From: Hysterium pulicare CBS 123377
Taxonomy: Eukaryota > Ascomycota > Dothideomycetes > Hysteriales > Hysteriaceae
Reading direction: 5' to 3'
Assembly: GCA_000467715.1 (NCBI GenBank)
Contig: AJFK01000316.1
Span: forward strand, 62,001 to 126,000
DNA: 64,000 nucleotides
Part shown: positions 54,330-64,000 of the stretch, one piece after another
Numbering within the stretch: the first letter of the stretch is position 1
Layout: each line of letters starts with the position of its first letter
Position numbers and translations under genes: made by a program
The notes under the pieces: model-generated
What the model saw: only the letters and a program-made list of their open reading frames with translations
The model's database searches: none
What the model was told of the DNA's origin: nothing

Positions 54330-55121
54330 AGCTGAAAGTCGTAATTTAGTTCCGGTCCTGTGGAGAGTCCTCTTTGATTCTTGTTCATGAACGAGGAAAA
54401 TTGATGGATACTGGGGACGAAAAGAGCCGCTGAGACTTAGCTTTTGAGCTGCAAAGAATTCTTTGCCACCTTACACCTGACGCTCTCCGCTGGCTTTTCG
54501 CTGAGTACATAGCGGGTCGGAGAACAGCGCGTCATGTTTTAGTCCCTGCATAAGTCACAGAAACAACTTTTAAGGTATTTTGTAATTGATATTAGACACC
54601 CTCACAGTAACAAACGTACCAACCTGCTCATATTCAGCTTGGAAATGATCGAGTTGGAACTTACTACTTGGACAACTTGTATGCTCGAGAGTGCTGTCAA
54701 GCTGTACTTGGACAAAGCCGGATTTGCCAAGGCTGATTAGTAAAATATTAGTCTCCATGTTTAGTTCTAGCGCACGGGTGATCACAGCCTTTTGGCTGCT
54801 GCTACCTATTGCATGATCTTCTCAAAGCTCTCCTAGAATAATGTCCGTTTTCAAATTAGGCGATTTCGTATGCCTAACTGCCACATAATTTTACTAGTAA
54901 GCCTCATCTATTGACGGTCAGGCTTATCACGAGTCATGGCAAAAAGTGGATCTCTACAGGTCCCGATAAGGAATACACCGGGGTGAAGCCGGCGAGGATG
55001 CCACACCAAATATAGTATTCGGACATGTCCTCTGCTTGGATCTCGGTGTCCGCCATTTTACGTCTCAATTAGTTTCATTCGCGTGCAACAATCACTGGCG
55101 CGTTCACGCAGAAGTCCGACT
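54330..55121. other. Divergent intergenic region, amidohydrolase / regulator
   Basis: About 790 bases between starts on opposite strands. It contains GGACATGTCC at 55021-55030, matching the core of the palindrome at 50581, about 90 bases before the regulator start. A 71-codon frame at 54570-54785 is featureless. Confidence 0.45.
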
Positions 55122-57348
55122 ATGAGTGCAAAGGAGTGTACGAGGAGCGTGTTGAGTTGCTCGAGATGTAGGCGGCGAAAGACGAAGGTGAGGTATTGAC
55201 TGGTAGCGGAGAAGTATATTGCTCATACATCGCAGTGTGATCGGAAGCTGCCATCATGTAGTGAATGCGTTGCTGGGAAGGCAAAATGTACAGGTTTCAG
55301 CGGGGCGGCCTCATCGGCAGAGGTCCCTCGCAGCATCATCAGACACCTGGAATGCGAAATAGCACGACTTGAAACTGAGTTGGCCAGCGGAGGCCATCTC
55401 GATGCTATTAATGCTTCAGATATATTGCTTCAGTTCAATCAAGAACAGCCGGACCACTTACAGAATCCTGAACTAATCATTTTCAATGGTCCAATATCAC
55501 CCGAAGAAGAGGTCGTTCCAGCAATACCGCAGGACACTTTGGCAGCGACCATCATGGCATCTTTTGAGGTTCAATCTATGATATCAGCAACCTCGCCCTA
55601 TGGACGAGGTCTTACAGATCTTGTGTCGAGAGTTCGAATGGGTCTCACACCGTCCTCAACGACAACTGTAAACCAGGCCACAGAGCTGTCAAGAAATAGT
55701 GTCAGTCCACGAGCTATCACTGTTCCTAAGACACAAGTCGAAGCACGCGTCCTAGGAAGCATGCCATTTGAGATCGTCCAGAACCTTGTGAGAAAGTATA
55801 TTGAAAAGGTGTTGCCTCAGTACCCCTTCCTACAGGAGTCTATTATCTGGCAGCAGCTCGAGCATGTTACAAGAGTCTTGCAAGCTTACCAACTGGAACC
55901 CGCGACACCAGGGACCTGTGGTGTTATACCCAGCTATGACTTCCTCGTAATCTATTTAATTCTGGCCATATCTGTAACCCTGGGGTGTGCGAAAGGTGGT
56001 CATGAATCACGATGTATCTCTTTGTCTGCGTCTTTGTTCGAAGAAGGAATTCGTCATCTATCTAGTGAAACGCAGGTTCCATCTGATATCGGGGGCCTTC
56101 AGATGAACCTCCTGATATTGCTATATGCGACGGTCAACCCACGTTCGGCAAATGTCTGGATCTTGTCAGGCGCAGCAATGCGGTCTTCTCTGGTCAGTAA
56201 ACCTCTCCTCCTTGTTATTCGACCAGCGTTCATACGACTGTATTTGGTGAACCAACGAATGGCAATGCTATTACAAGGATATAATTATTGACGTTTATAG
56301 GAACTGGGTTTACATCGCGAATCTCCCAAAAATGCCAGCGACGGATTCTGTCGCTCTTGATCTTCGACGCCGTATCTTCTGGAGCGCATACTGTATCGAC
56401 CGAAGTGTGTGTGCTGCACTTCAACGACCTGTTTCGATCCCAGATGCGGCTATTAATACTCACTTTCCTTCCGTACTTTCAACTTCTGGAGGGGAAAAGA
56501 GAATGCCGTTTCTAGGTGTGATACACTATCATCAACTCCTATCTGAGATGATTCAGGTTCATTTCCAGGGTCAGCCTTTGCCTAACAATATCACTTGGGA
56601 TCAGTGGCTGTCGAGTATAGAGCACAAACTGCGGCTCTGGTACGAAGACTCCTGTCATGAATCTGGACATAATGAACTTGTGGATTTTGCATTGGCACGT
56701 GGTCTTACAATACTACATCGTCCATCCCCTAGGACTCCAATGCCCTCACAGCGAAGCTTATTGATTGCATTCGACGCTGCATCTTCCTCGGCTAGGAGCC
56801 ATCGTGATCACCTTCTCACGGGATTCTTTCGCCGGCCCTGGATGTCTGCGCACCATACTCTGGAAACAGCAATGATCGTTCTCTTTTGCTTGCGGCACGG
56901 TTGTCAGCATATTAGCGAAAAGTTCGACCGAAGCCGCATTTTTGAAATGACAAAACTTTGAACTTTGAACTTTCTGACCATTTCTTCTCAAGGCTGGTCA
57001 GAGGTATCAAGCTATGCCGGAGTCTACGAGCGATTGCTAGGACCACTCTTGGAGTCTGTGTTCTCTGCTGGAAAGAACCCTGAGGTCAATTTTGGGCCTG
57101 TGCAGGATGCAGAACTTACCCGACTTCTGTACCCCGGACCTGCACATCTTGACAAATTGAGGTTCGGAATACAACATGGAGGAGATTTGAACTTTTCAGG
57201 ATTCGATTTCAGCGTTTTCGGCATGGACAACGATCTCTTTGGGCTGGACGGAACTCACGAAAATATTCGGGTGTCCACTGGCTTTACGCCAGGCGCTAAT
57301 TTACTGGATCATGCATTTGGGTTGGACGGTCTCGGCCTAGTGTTCTAA
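55122..57348 (+). pseudogene. Zn2Cys6 transcription factor with two apparent breaks
   Basis: A regulator in its original form. Exon 1 (55122-55187) and the next exon from 55236 join to a complete zinc cluster: Cys 13, 16, 23, 30, 33 and 40 with RCRRRKTKCDRK, then a coiled stretch and a fungal-specific TF domain (MRSSL|ELGLHRES across an intron 56193-56300, DLRRRIFWSAYCIDRSVCAAL after). Two lesions: the run of five A at 56328-56332 puts ELGLHRESPK and MPATDSVALDL in different frames (four A would join them), and a TGA at 56959-56961 interrupts MTKL-TLNFLTIS, next to a tandem ACTTTGA repeat. The rest reads normally to a stop at 57346-57348 (GLDGLGLVF). The DNA-binding part itself is intact. Sequencing error is possible for the A run but does not explain both. 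Confidence 0.75.
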
Positions 57349-57554
57349 TCTAGTAAATGAAAGAGTAACACAAACGATTTCGTTCGTCAAAACAAAATCA
57401 ACAGAAAGATATTGATTTGAGTCAGCTACGACTTTTATATCCTCTGTTTCTGCACTCTGTTTGGATCAAAACTTGGTGCGGACGCCAACATCGAATTCGC
57501 CACTTGCGAAGGGATCGCTACAATGATCTAAGATGAAAAAGTCTATTGGTTACT

Positions 57555-58633
57555 TCATACTGCAATGTTTACTGGCCTTCCAGTGCACCAACCTTCCACG
57601 TTCTCGAGAACGATCTTCTTTAGGTTTTCTAGTGTCGTATGCGACAACCAAGCCGAATGGGGAGTCAACGATAGATTCAAGCCTTTGGTGTCTTCTTGAA
57701 CAAGTACATTGTCCTCAACTCCGGCTGGCTCTTTTGCGAATACGTCAATGCCCGCACCCGCAATCCGGTCTTCTCTTAAGGCCACAAGCAGCGCATCCTC
57801 ATCCAGTATGCCACCTCTCGAGATGTTGACCAGTATAGCGTCTTCCCTCATGGACTTAAACTCCGTTGTTGAGATCAGGTTCAGTGATTCTGGTGTTCGT
57901 GGTAACACTAGGACTAGCACCGTACTCTGTTTCAGGACTTCTTCAAAAGGTGTTCGATCACTCCGATGACTGGTAGCACCCCGGCGTTCAGCCACAAGGA
58001 CTTTCATTCCCAGACTCCGCGCCATCTGGCCTATTCTCTTCCCTGCAATGAATTTCAGCCACGTCTACTTCGCTTTGTTCACAGAATGGGCCTCGTACTT
58101 GGAGGACGTACCGACTATTCTATATCCAATCAGGCCCATTACTTCTTCCGCACATGTTAAAGGCATTTTTTAAGTGTGGTCCTCCATTAAAGTTACTGAT
58201 TTGCCTGCCTTCACCTAATTATTTGCTTTTACGGCCGTGTCCGTACGAACTTTCTTCGTGCAGCGAAATATAACCCAAGGGCATGTTTACTAACGGCGGC
58301 CGTGTTTGCATGACTTGAGTTATACATACGTATTCCTCTCCTTTTACATGCATCTAAGTCTATACTGTCTGTTCCCGAAGCTATAACCGCGATTATTTGC
58401 AGATTAGGCGAGACGGAAGGTAAAAGGGCATGGGCGTTAAGAGGAATCGTCGTCGTGAGGAGGATCGTGGCATCTTTCATTTGAGATGGTATTTCGGAGA
58501 CCGGAGTGTATGGGTAGTCCACCAAGGTGTACGTGTAAGGGGCTGGCAGCCTAAATTTTGGAATAGGGCAGAACTGGGCCTCGAGCGCAATGATCGTGTG
58601 ATGCATAGCATCCACTGGCAGTACACTCCCCAT
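57555..58633 (-). pseudogene. D-isomer-specific 2-hydroxyacid dehydrogenase, damaged in the NAD-binding region
   Basis: The family reduces 2-keto acids to D-2-hydroxy acids with NAD(P)H. The front half (58633-58232) reads well: catalytic-domain elements VIASGTDSIDLDACKRRGI and NTAAVSKHALGLYFAARRKF. The back half (58025-57555) has the catalytic signature: NISRGGILDEDAL (Arg), GAGIDVFAKEPA (Glu) and LTPHSAW (His). The middle, about 58230-58030, is poor: only CAEEVMGLIGYRIVG-KRIGQMARSLGMKV can be followed across an intron, an in-frame TAA lies just before it, and the dinucleotide-binding glycines (expected G-x-G-x2-G) read G-Y-R-x2-G. Either it is a pseudogene or it has unusual introns. It shares the cluster with the M20 hydrolase and the broken regulator. 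Confidence 0.65.
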
Positions 58634-58969
58634 TCTCTGTCGTCGATAGTTTTGGTCACTATACAGACTTCCCAGTCCAGCTCATATCAACCCTTGATCT
58701 ACAACAAACTTGTCTAATTCGCGATTCTAGTCTACGATGAACATTCTCTCAAAGCCCGAATCCTACAGTAAATGCTGGACGGGAAGTCATGGTATTTTTA
58801 GCTTCGGAGATGTACGCTTCCTCTTATCAAACTGTGGGGACCACTAGCACCGCCGTAAGTGACCCCGACCGACGCAATCCGTCGACCCATCCATTCACCA
58901 TGTGACTTTGAACTAAGCTAACAGTTATAGTCGCCTTTTTCTTAGACAGTGTCCTAAGACCTTTCTTTC
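58634..58969. other. Divergent intergenic region
   Basis: Lies between the dehydrogenase and the class II aldolase-like gene. No supported gene; AT-balanced with no clear TATA box. Confidence 0.35.
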
Positions 58970-60038
58970 ATGCTACCTACTTTCGATAGGAAAACTACAC
59001 ACCAATCAACCATTCTAGAATCAAATATGGCCCCATCAGCAGTCACAGCGACTATCATAGCCGCTCCCTCAACAACAACCCTCAAAGCAGCACATCATAC
59101 CAGTGGTGACCCTTCTCTCGCCTTTATTCCAGATGAAATGACTACCCTGCCAACATTCGAAGACAAATATGAAGAGCGAAAGTATTTGAAACATCGATTA
59201 GCGATTGCTTTCCGAGTCTTTGCACAATTTGGATTTGCGGAGGGAGTGGCCGGCCACATTACAGTCAGAGATCCCGTCGAGACGGATAGCTTTTGGGTGA
59301 ACCCATTCGGTGAGTACTGAAGATTCATTCTGTCTCAAAGCATTAAAAAAAGAAAAAGCGACATCTTCATCTGAAGGGAATCATTAAAACTCGGAGAAAC
59401 AAAGGCTAACATGTCCAGGCATGCACTTCTCTCTAATCAGGGACGAAGATCTCATCCGCGTCGACCACACCGGCAAAGTTGTCGACGGAGGCAAAAACCG
59501 TCGCCTCAACTACGCCGCCTACGCCATCCACGCCGAAATCCACAAAGCCCGCCCAGACGTCCTCTGCGCCGCCCACTCCCACAGCGTCTACGGCCGAGCC
59601 TTCTGCGCCACAGGAAGAACCCTAGACCCCCTAACCCAAGACGCCTGCGTCTTCTACAACGACCACGTCCTCTATTCCAACTTCGCCGGCGTCGTTCTAG
59701 CGTCCGAAGAAGGTAAACATATCGCGGCAGCTCTAGGGCACCGGAAAGCTGCTCTGCTGGGGAATCATGGGCTGTTGACTGCGGGGGCGTCGATCGAGGC
59801 TGTTGTGGCTTGGTTTGTGCTGCTGGATAAGTGCTGTGAGGTGCAGTTGCTGGTGGATGCAAGTAGTGCAGGGAGCGGGAGGCCGCTTGTGAGGATTGGA
59901 GAGGAGGAGGCGTTTAGTACGTGGGAGGCATTGGGGAAGTCCGAGGGGGGATACTTCATGGGGTTGCCACTTTTTCAATGCGCGGAGAGGGAGTTTGGGG
60001 AGAGTACGTTTTTGGGTAGGGGGTTGGAGCCGTTATAA
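58970..60038 (+). CDS. Class II aldolase/adducin domain protein
   Basis: Zinc-dependent aldolase-fold enzyme or decarboxylase of unknown substrate. Two exons (58970-59309, 59419-60038) give 319 residues; a start at 59027 (MAPSAVTATIIA, 300 residues) is more likely, since homologues usually begin there (inference). Visible motifs: GFAEGVAGHITVRDP, the zinc ligands in AAHSHSVYGRAF (H-x-H) and NHGLLTAG (His), and the Glu-containing ALLGNHG region. The same fold is used by fuculose/ribulose phosphate aldolases and by fungal decarboxylases. It looks undamaged and lies in the same cluster region. Codon use in exon 2 changes from C-rich to G-rich third positions halfway, which is odd but also seen in the AKR genes nearby. 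Confidence 0.88.
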
Positions 60039-60633
60039 TTGAACGTGTTGTAGGAGCATTTGTTGGAGAAAGGCATATAGAAGTTTGAATCATGAGATAT
60101 GAGTGGCCTAGTTCATTCAGTCTTTTCCTCATTTCGATGCGACTTCAACCATTCTTTCGCCGCTTGCCATGCCGAGAACAGAATTCGTCCATTGGGACCC
60201 GCTGGGTTTACTGGATTCCAGGGGTATGCTGACTTGGAACATGGAGTTAGATTCCGGTTCTGACAGTCGACGAAGGCTTTGTTAGAGGAGGGCGAGCACA
60301 TAGTTCGGAGCCCTCCTTGTACGGTTGTTATCAGGAACTTGATATTATTGATGGTGATATGGAGTTTTGGATTAGAGTTTTGTTCGAGTGTGGTGCAGTG
60401 CAGTGGTGCTTATAAGTAGCCTTGGGTAGTCAATTGTACTGATTAGGAGGTCGTATGTTGCTAGATCAAAGGGATCATCAGAAGGTCAAGACATCTTAGA
60501 CAGTTTGATGGTGGTTCAAGTTATGTTCTACTTTTCAATGGATCATTTGACATATTCTCTTTCCGCCAATGTCTCGCAAACAGCATTTGACCTCTTCTCT
60601 TTCCTTCCATCGCATTCACAACGCCCCGCTCCT
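60039..60633. other. Convergent intergenic region with an unassigned minus-strand frame
   Basis: A minus-strand frame (60113-60301, open further to about 60365) reads MCSPSSNKAFVDCQNRNL and continues to KEWLKSHRNEEKTE. It has four cysteines and reads like the end of a protein, but no start, intron partner or family is evident. The rest of this stretch is AT-rich. Confidence 0.3.
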
Positions 60634-61701
60634 TTATCCCGGACTTTCCTTCTCCACAGCCCCCTTAATAACGTCCTGCAATGTCTGAGTCGGGGGGTCG
60701 CCAATAACATCATTATCCCTCTTCTCATACAACGTACCACCTTCCGTCCATATCCTTCGTAGTGTATACGCTGTAGCAAATGGATCGCCACTATCCCACT
60801 TCTCCTTCTCCAACTGCTTCAACTCATCTAGTGAAGTATATCCCACCTCCCATTTCCTCCCCGTCTGCTTCTCAATTTCTGCGAGGATCTCGTGAGGAGT
60901 TGTGGTGAAAGAGTTTACTCTAAGTGCGCGGTTTGCTGAGGCTTTGGGGTACTTGAGCGATGCTACTAGGAGTTTACCGACGCTGGGAAGGGGTCATATT
61001 AGAGATTGGATGGGAAATTGAGAGGAGAGAGCTTACTCAGGCATTGTCGTGAAACTGACTTTATCATCCCCAGTTCCTAGTAATATGGCTTTACTCTTCT
61101 TCACACTAAAGCTCCCTGCTTTCTCCCTTTCTCCGTCCATTTTGCCTACGTATAGCTCAGGGTAGGGGCCTGTTACTAAGTAGGTGTATTCCAACTTCTG
61201 CACATTCTCTTTGATGTATTTGCGGACTTTGAGTTTCAGTTGATGGGGCTTTTCGTTGATGGAGTGAGGATAGTATTCGATATCGGTGCCGAACTCAGAA
61301 GGATAGAAGCGTTTCATGGAAGGTGATTGCTCTGCGAGACGAATGAGGTCGATTTGGTGGAGTATGACATTACGGCCTACGGCGCTGATTATTGTGTCAT
61401 AATCTAATTACTCTCGTCAGTTTCGTTTCCCTCAATCGTCAAAGAAGAAGAAGAAGGGTAGAAGAAAGTAAGACGTACTTTTATAAGCCTTCACAACATC
61501 CTTCTCATCAGTAACATCTCCCACAATAACTTCCACACCCTCCTTCTTCAACGCATTGATCGCATCCGCTTTATTCTGCACCGTGGTCTGAGAAGTGAAG
61601 ATCCCCAATTTTCCGAATGAGGACTTGGAATCAACAAGTGCTTGAATGATATACTGTCCAATAACGCCCGTGGCGCCAAAGACTAAGATATTCGATGCCA
61701 T
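60634..61701 (-). CDS. NmrA-like / isoflavone-reductase-type NAD(P)-binding protein
   Basis: An atypical SDR with a Rossmann fold. Three exons (61701-61479, 61403-61037, 60982-60634) give 312 residues, usual for the family. The cofactor motif is [11 protein letters not shown] near residues 8-18 (G-x2-G-x2-G). [12 protein letters not shown] (with the family's RF-x-PSEFG signature) leads the substrate half, and [12 protein letters not shown] follows. Fungal members reduce phenolic or polyketide-like compounds or act as NADP sensors (NmrA); which applies here is open. Exon 1 ends in ATAAAA|GTACGT and its acceptor is TTAG after an ACTGACGAG branch site. Undamaged. Confidence 0.9.
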
Positions 61702-62815
61702 TGTAAGTAAATGATCTCTCGTCTCAACGAAAACAAGAAAGTGAGGATGCGAGTCTCCATGGCGACTTCATTACAAAGCTCCAGGTCACGGCATCTGGCG
61801 GCTGAATAACGATTGCGCCCTACATAGACACATCCATCTAACCAACAGCGGGGTATGTTCGGCGAGAGGAGGGGCAGCAAATACCCCTGACTCTTTCGCC
61901 GTGGACCCTGAGATCCTTCACCACACTTAACTACCATCGGAAAAATCCAACGTTACCGGTTTGTGAATCTCCGAGATGGAGGGAGGATATATTGGATTCC
62001 TTTTTGTTGAAATCATCTTCTATCTTTCTCATCTTATATTCCGATAGACCTTGAATTCTTACTTCTACTATCTACCTTGCTTTATACTTCCTCTTTGCTG
62101 AGTGAAGCTCACTACTCTTAACCAATATCTGTTGCATATTGCTGAGTCGGTTTCACACTTTCCAGCTATGGGTAAAATTGTAGCTGCTGTTGGGCTCTCT
62201 CACGCCCCAGGTATGTAGCTACCTACTCCCACTACATCTCCTGCGCGAATTCGCCAAACTTCCCTTTGTAAAGTTGCTTTATAAGCTTCCTATCTCCCAT
62301 TACTTGCCCTTCCTAGACGAGACTAGAGGAATTCACCCCTCAAAGCATCCATCATTCCCATTCCCACCCACCCCACTTGAAAGCAATCTCCCCCATCACT
62401 TCCCCCATTCTCTTACGTCAGCGGATCAAGCTCGAAACATACCTACAGGTGGGTCCTTTGACCACCCTAACTACGCTGAAACTCTCCGACTTCCATTCAC
62501 TTTTGTCAAGTTTTGCGAATTGGGCTCTCAGTCATTAAGGGCACAAAGCTTTGTGAGGAAAAAGTGGTATTGCTGCACATGAGATTCCGGCAGCGCCTGG
62601 AATAAGAGTATGGAAACATTATTTTAGAAAAAGAATCTGAAATTGGGAGAATATATCTCTGAGATATTTAGCATATCAAAGAAGAAAAGAGATCCTGGTA
62701 TCTGACTAAATCGGTAACTCGTAAATACATTCTGGTAAATATTTAACTCCACGCTCTCCGATATAGACAAGATAGAAATAAATTTCAATGAATTGCATAT
62801 GATCCTGTTTCGATG
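61702..62815. other. Intergenic region with a possible dioxygenase relic
   Basis: An ATG at 62166 starts MGKIVAAVGLSHAPG followed by a good donor (GTATGT at 62213). SHAP after a short strand is the typical beginning of LigB-type extradiol dioxygenases, which bind iron through that His. However, no continuing dioxygenase sequence was found in the next 600 bases: the 130-codon frame at 62190-62582 reads unrelated low-complexity protein. It may be a first exon left after a deletion. The last part is AT-rich 3' flank of the AIM24 gene. Confidence 0.35.
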
Positions 62816-64000
62816 CTACTGGTTGGGTTGGGCAGAACCTCCAAGCCATGCAGCAAACGCTTGTGGATTTCTCGTTTGCATAAAGACCGTTCCAGGACCT
62901 GTGTCACCGACATTGTTAGACATGAATAGGTGCCACGAGCGTTAGGAACACATACCTGTAAACTTGCAGACTAGGCCTTCCCCTGAGGAAACCGAGGATA
63001 TGAGACCACCGCTGGCGACTCGCTCCAAAACATATTTGCAATTCCAAGCGACGAGGTGACCGTTATCGATGATGTATTTCTCGTTCTCAGCAAGCTAAAA
63101 GTCGTCGTTAGTCTCATGTGCTCCGAAAATCCATTCTCTTCCGAGATTTATACTCACGTCCTTCCTGATAATAGCACCGAAGCTCGTAACCCACATAATG
63201 CCCTGCCCCGAAATCTTATAAACGAACAGGCCCTCGCCAGAGAACATTGCCTTGCCAAATCCTTGACTCTTATATTCCTTTACAATTCCCTGAGTGCAAG
63301 CCAAGAAGGCATCTTTACCCACACTCCACTGGTCATGCCCCGACAATTGGATATTAGTGATATCACCGAGGGCGCTAGGCGCAAGGAGAAGTTCGCCTGG
63401 GCCAGTGTATTGTGAGGTGGTCATTTCGCCGCCGACAAGGACTTTTTTGAGGGAGAACTTCACAGCTCCTTTTAGGGTTATCGAGGGGGACATGGCGATC
63501 ATGGCGCCTATACAGTTTCTCAATCAGCATTTTTCAAAAGTGAAATGGACGGAGGGCAAGAAAGCTTACCTGGTTTGACCGTCAAGGGACACCCAATAGC
63601 CAATTGTATGGTTAGAATGGTATTCGTATTCCTATGACTGATCCTGTAGCTTCCACCGTTGAACGTTCCCACATCATCCGCAGTTGTGCTTCCAGCGCCT
63701 ACGAAATGGGCTTGTGGCGGTGCTCCGCCTGATAGCTGACTGGGAGCACTGGTATTTACTGGTTGTGGTTCTTGTCGCTGCTGTTGAGGAGCTTGAGGAG
63801 AGGGTGAGGGAGCGCCATATCCGGGATGCTGTCCAACATGACCTCCTGGTGGAGGGTAGGATGTATGTTGTTGATCACCGTACTGTTGCTGCTGTTGTTG
63901 AGGCGGAGGAGGGTAATGTTGCTGAGTCGGAGGGCTCTGTGCGGGAGGAGGAGGATAGAACTGTCCTTGTGGAGGAGGAGCATATTGCTGCTGTTGTCCC
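62816..64000 (-). CDS. AIM24-family protein (5' end cut by window edge)
   Basis: The AIM24/TIGR00266 family is a beta-helical fold; yeast Aim24 is a mitochondrial protein needed for MICOS integrity, while many fungal paralogues lack a mitochondrial leader and have unknown roles. Four exons are visible (64000-63570, 63507-63158, 63094-62956, 62898-62816), stop at 62818-62816. The first visible exon is Pro/Gln-rich (QQQQQ, PPPP runs), then [22 protein letters not shown] starts the domain: [34 protein letters not shown], the GEGLFVYKI block, [10 protein letters not shown] and [19 protein letters not shown]. The Pro/Gln-rich leader makes this more like the cytosolic-type fungal paralogue than mitochondrial Aim24. 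Confidence 0.88.

Noticed and set aside
1-64000. tRNA, rRNA, CRISPR arrays, LTR or virus-derived elements
   Set aside because: Scanned by eye for tRNA B-box words, regular spaced repeats, long terminal repeats and polymerase or capsid-like readings; nothing convincing was found. A covariance-model search could still find a missed tRNA.

Overview
This window is genomic DNA of a filamentous ascomycete. Most genes carry several 45-110 bp introns with GTAAGT-like donors, CTAAC/CTGAC branch sites and YAG acceptors. The gene content is typically fungal: zinc-cluster regulators, GPI-anchored wall proteins, Rib7, Erv25, Sfi1 and Nop13. The style of the proteins suggests Leotiomycetes, but that is an impression and was not tested. 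No tRNA, rRNA, CRISPR array, intact transposon or virus-derived element was recognised.

From 1 to 34 kb the window is mostly conserved housekeeping DNA: RIB7 (cut by the left edge), a BTB-flank-like protein, ERV25, a zinc-cluster-like regulator with half of its cluster, a mitochondrial-type SDR, a RING protein, a two-domain fasciclin protein, phosphoserine phosphatase (SER2), a second SDR, a three-hevein chitin-binding protein followed by its decayed tandem copy, NOP13, an NBR1-type autophagy receptor, SFI1, a 59-residue twin CX9C protein, and cytosolic isoleucyl-tRNA synthetase with a GC-AG intron.

From 34 to 43 kb lie two small secreted GPI-type proteins, one built of two internal repeats, then about 3 kb of decayed and internally duplicated DNA of unknown origin, then an aspartic protease that lacks a visible signal peptide. 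From 43.7 to 50.3 kb are two aldo-keto reductases of different families around an SMP (LEA-like) protein, and an intact zinc-cluster regulator.

From 50.8 to 62.6 kb the DNA looks like a catabolic gene cluster in decay. A salicylate-hydroxylase-like monooxygenase is fused by a deletion to the back half of an NCS1 purine/pyrimidine-type permease. An apparently intact M20 N-carbamoyl amidohydrolase follows, then a regulator with two breaks, a damaged D-2-hydroxyacid dehydrogenase, an intact class II aldolase-like protein and an NmrA-like reductase. Uptake and hydrolysis of a ureido or hydantoin-like compound is a reasonable guess for the original job. The right edge cuts an AIM24-family gene.

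Exon borders were read by eye from splice motifs. For every complete spliced model reported as intact, the summed exon length is a multiple of three.
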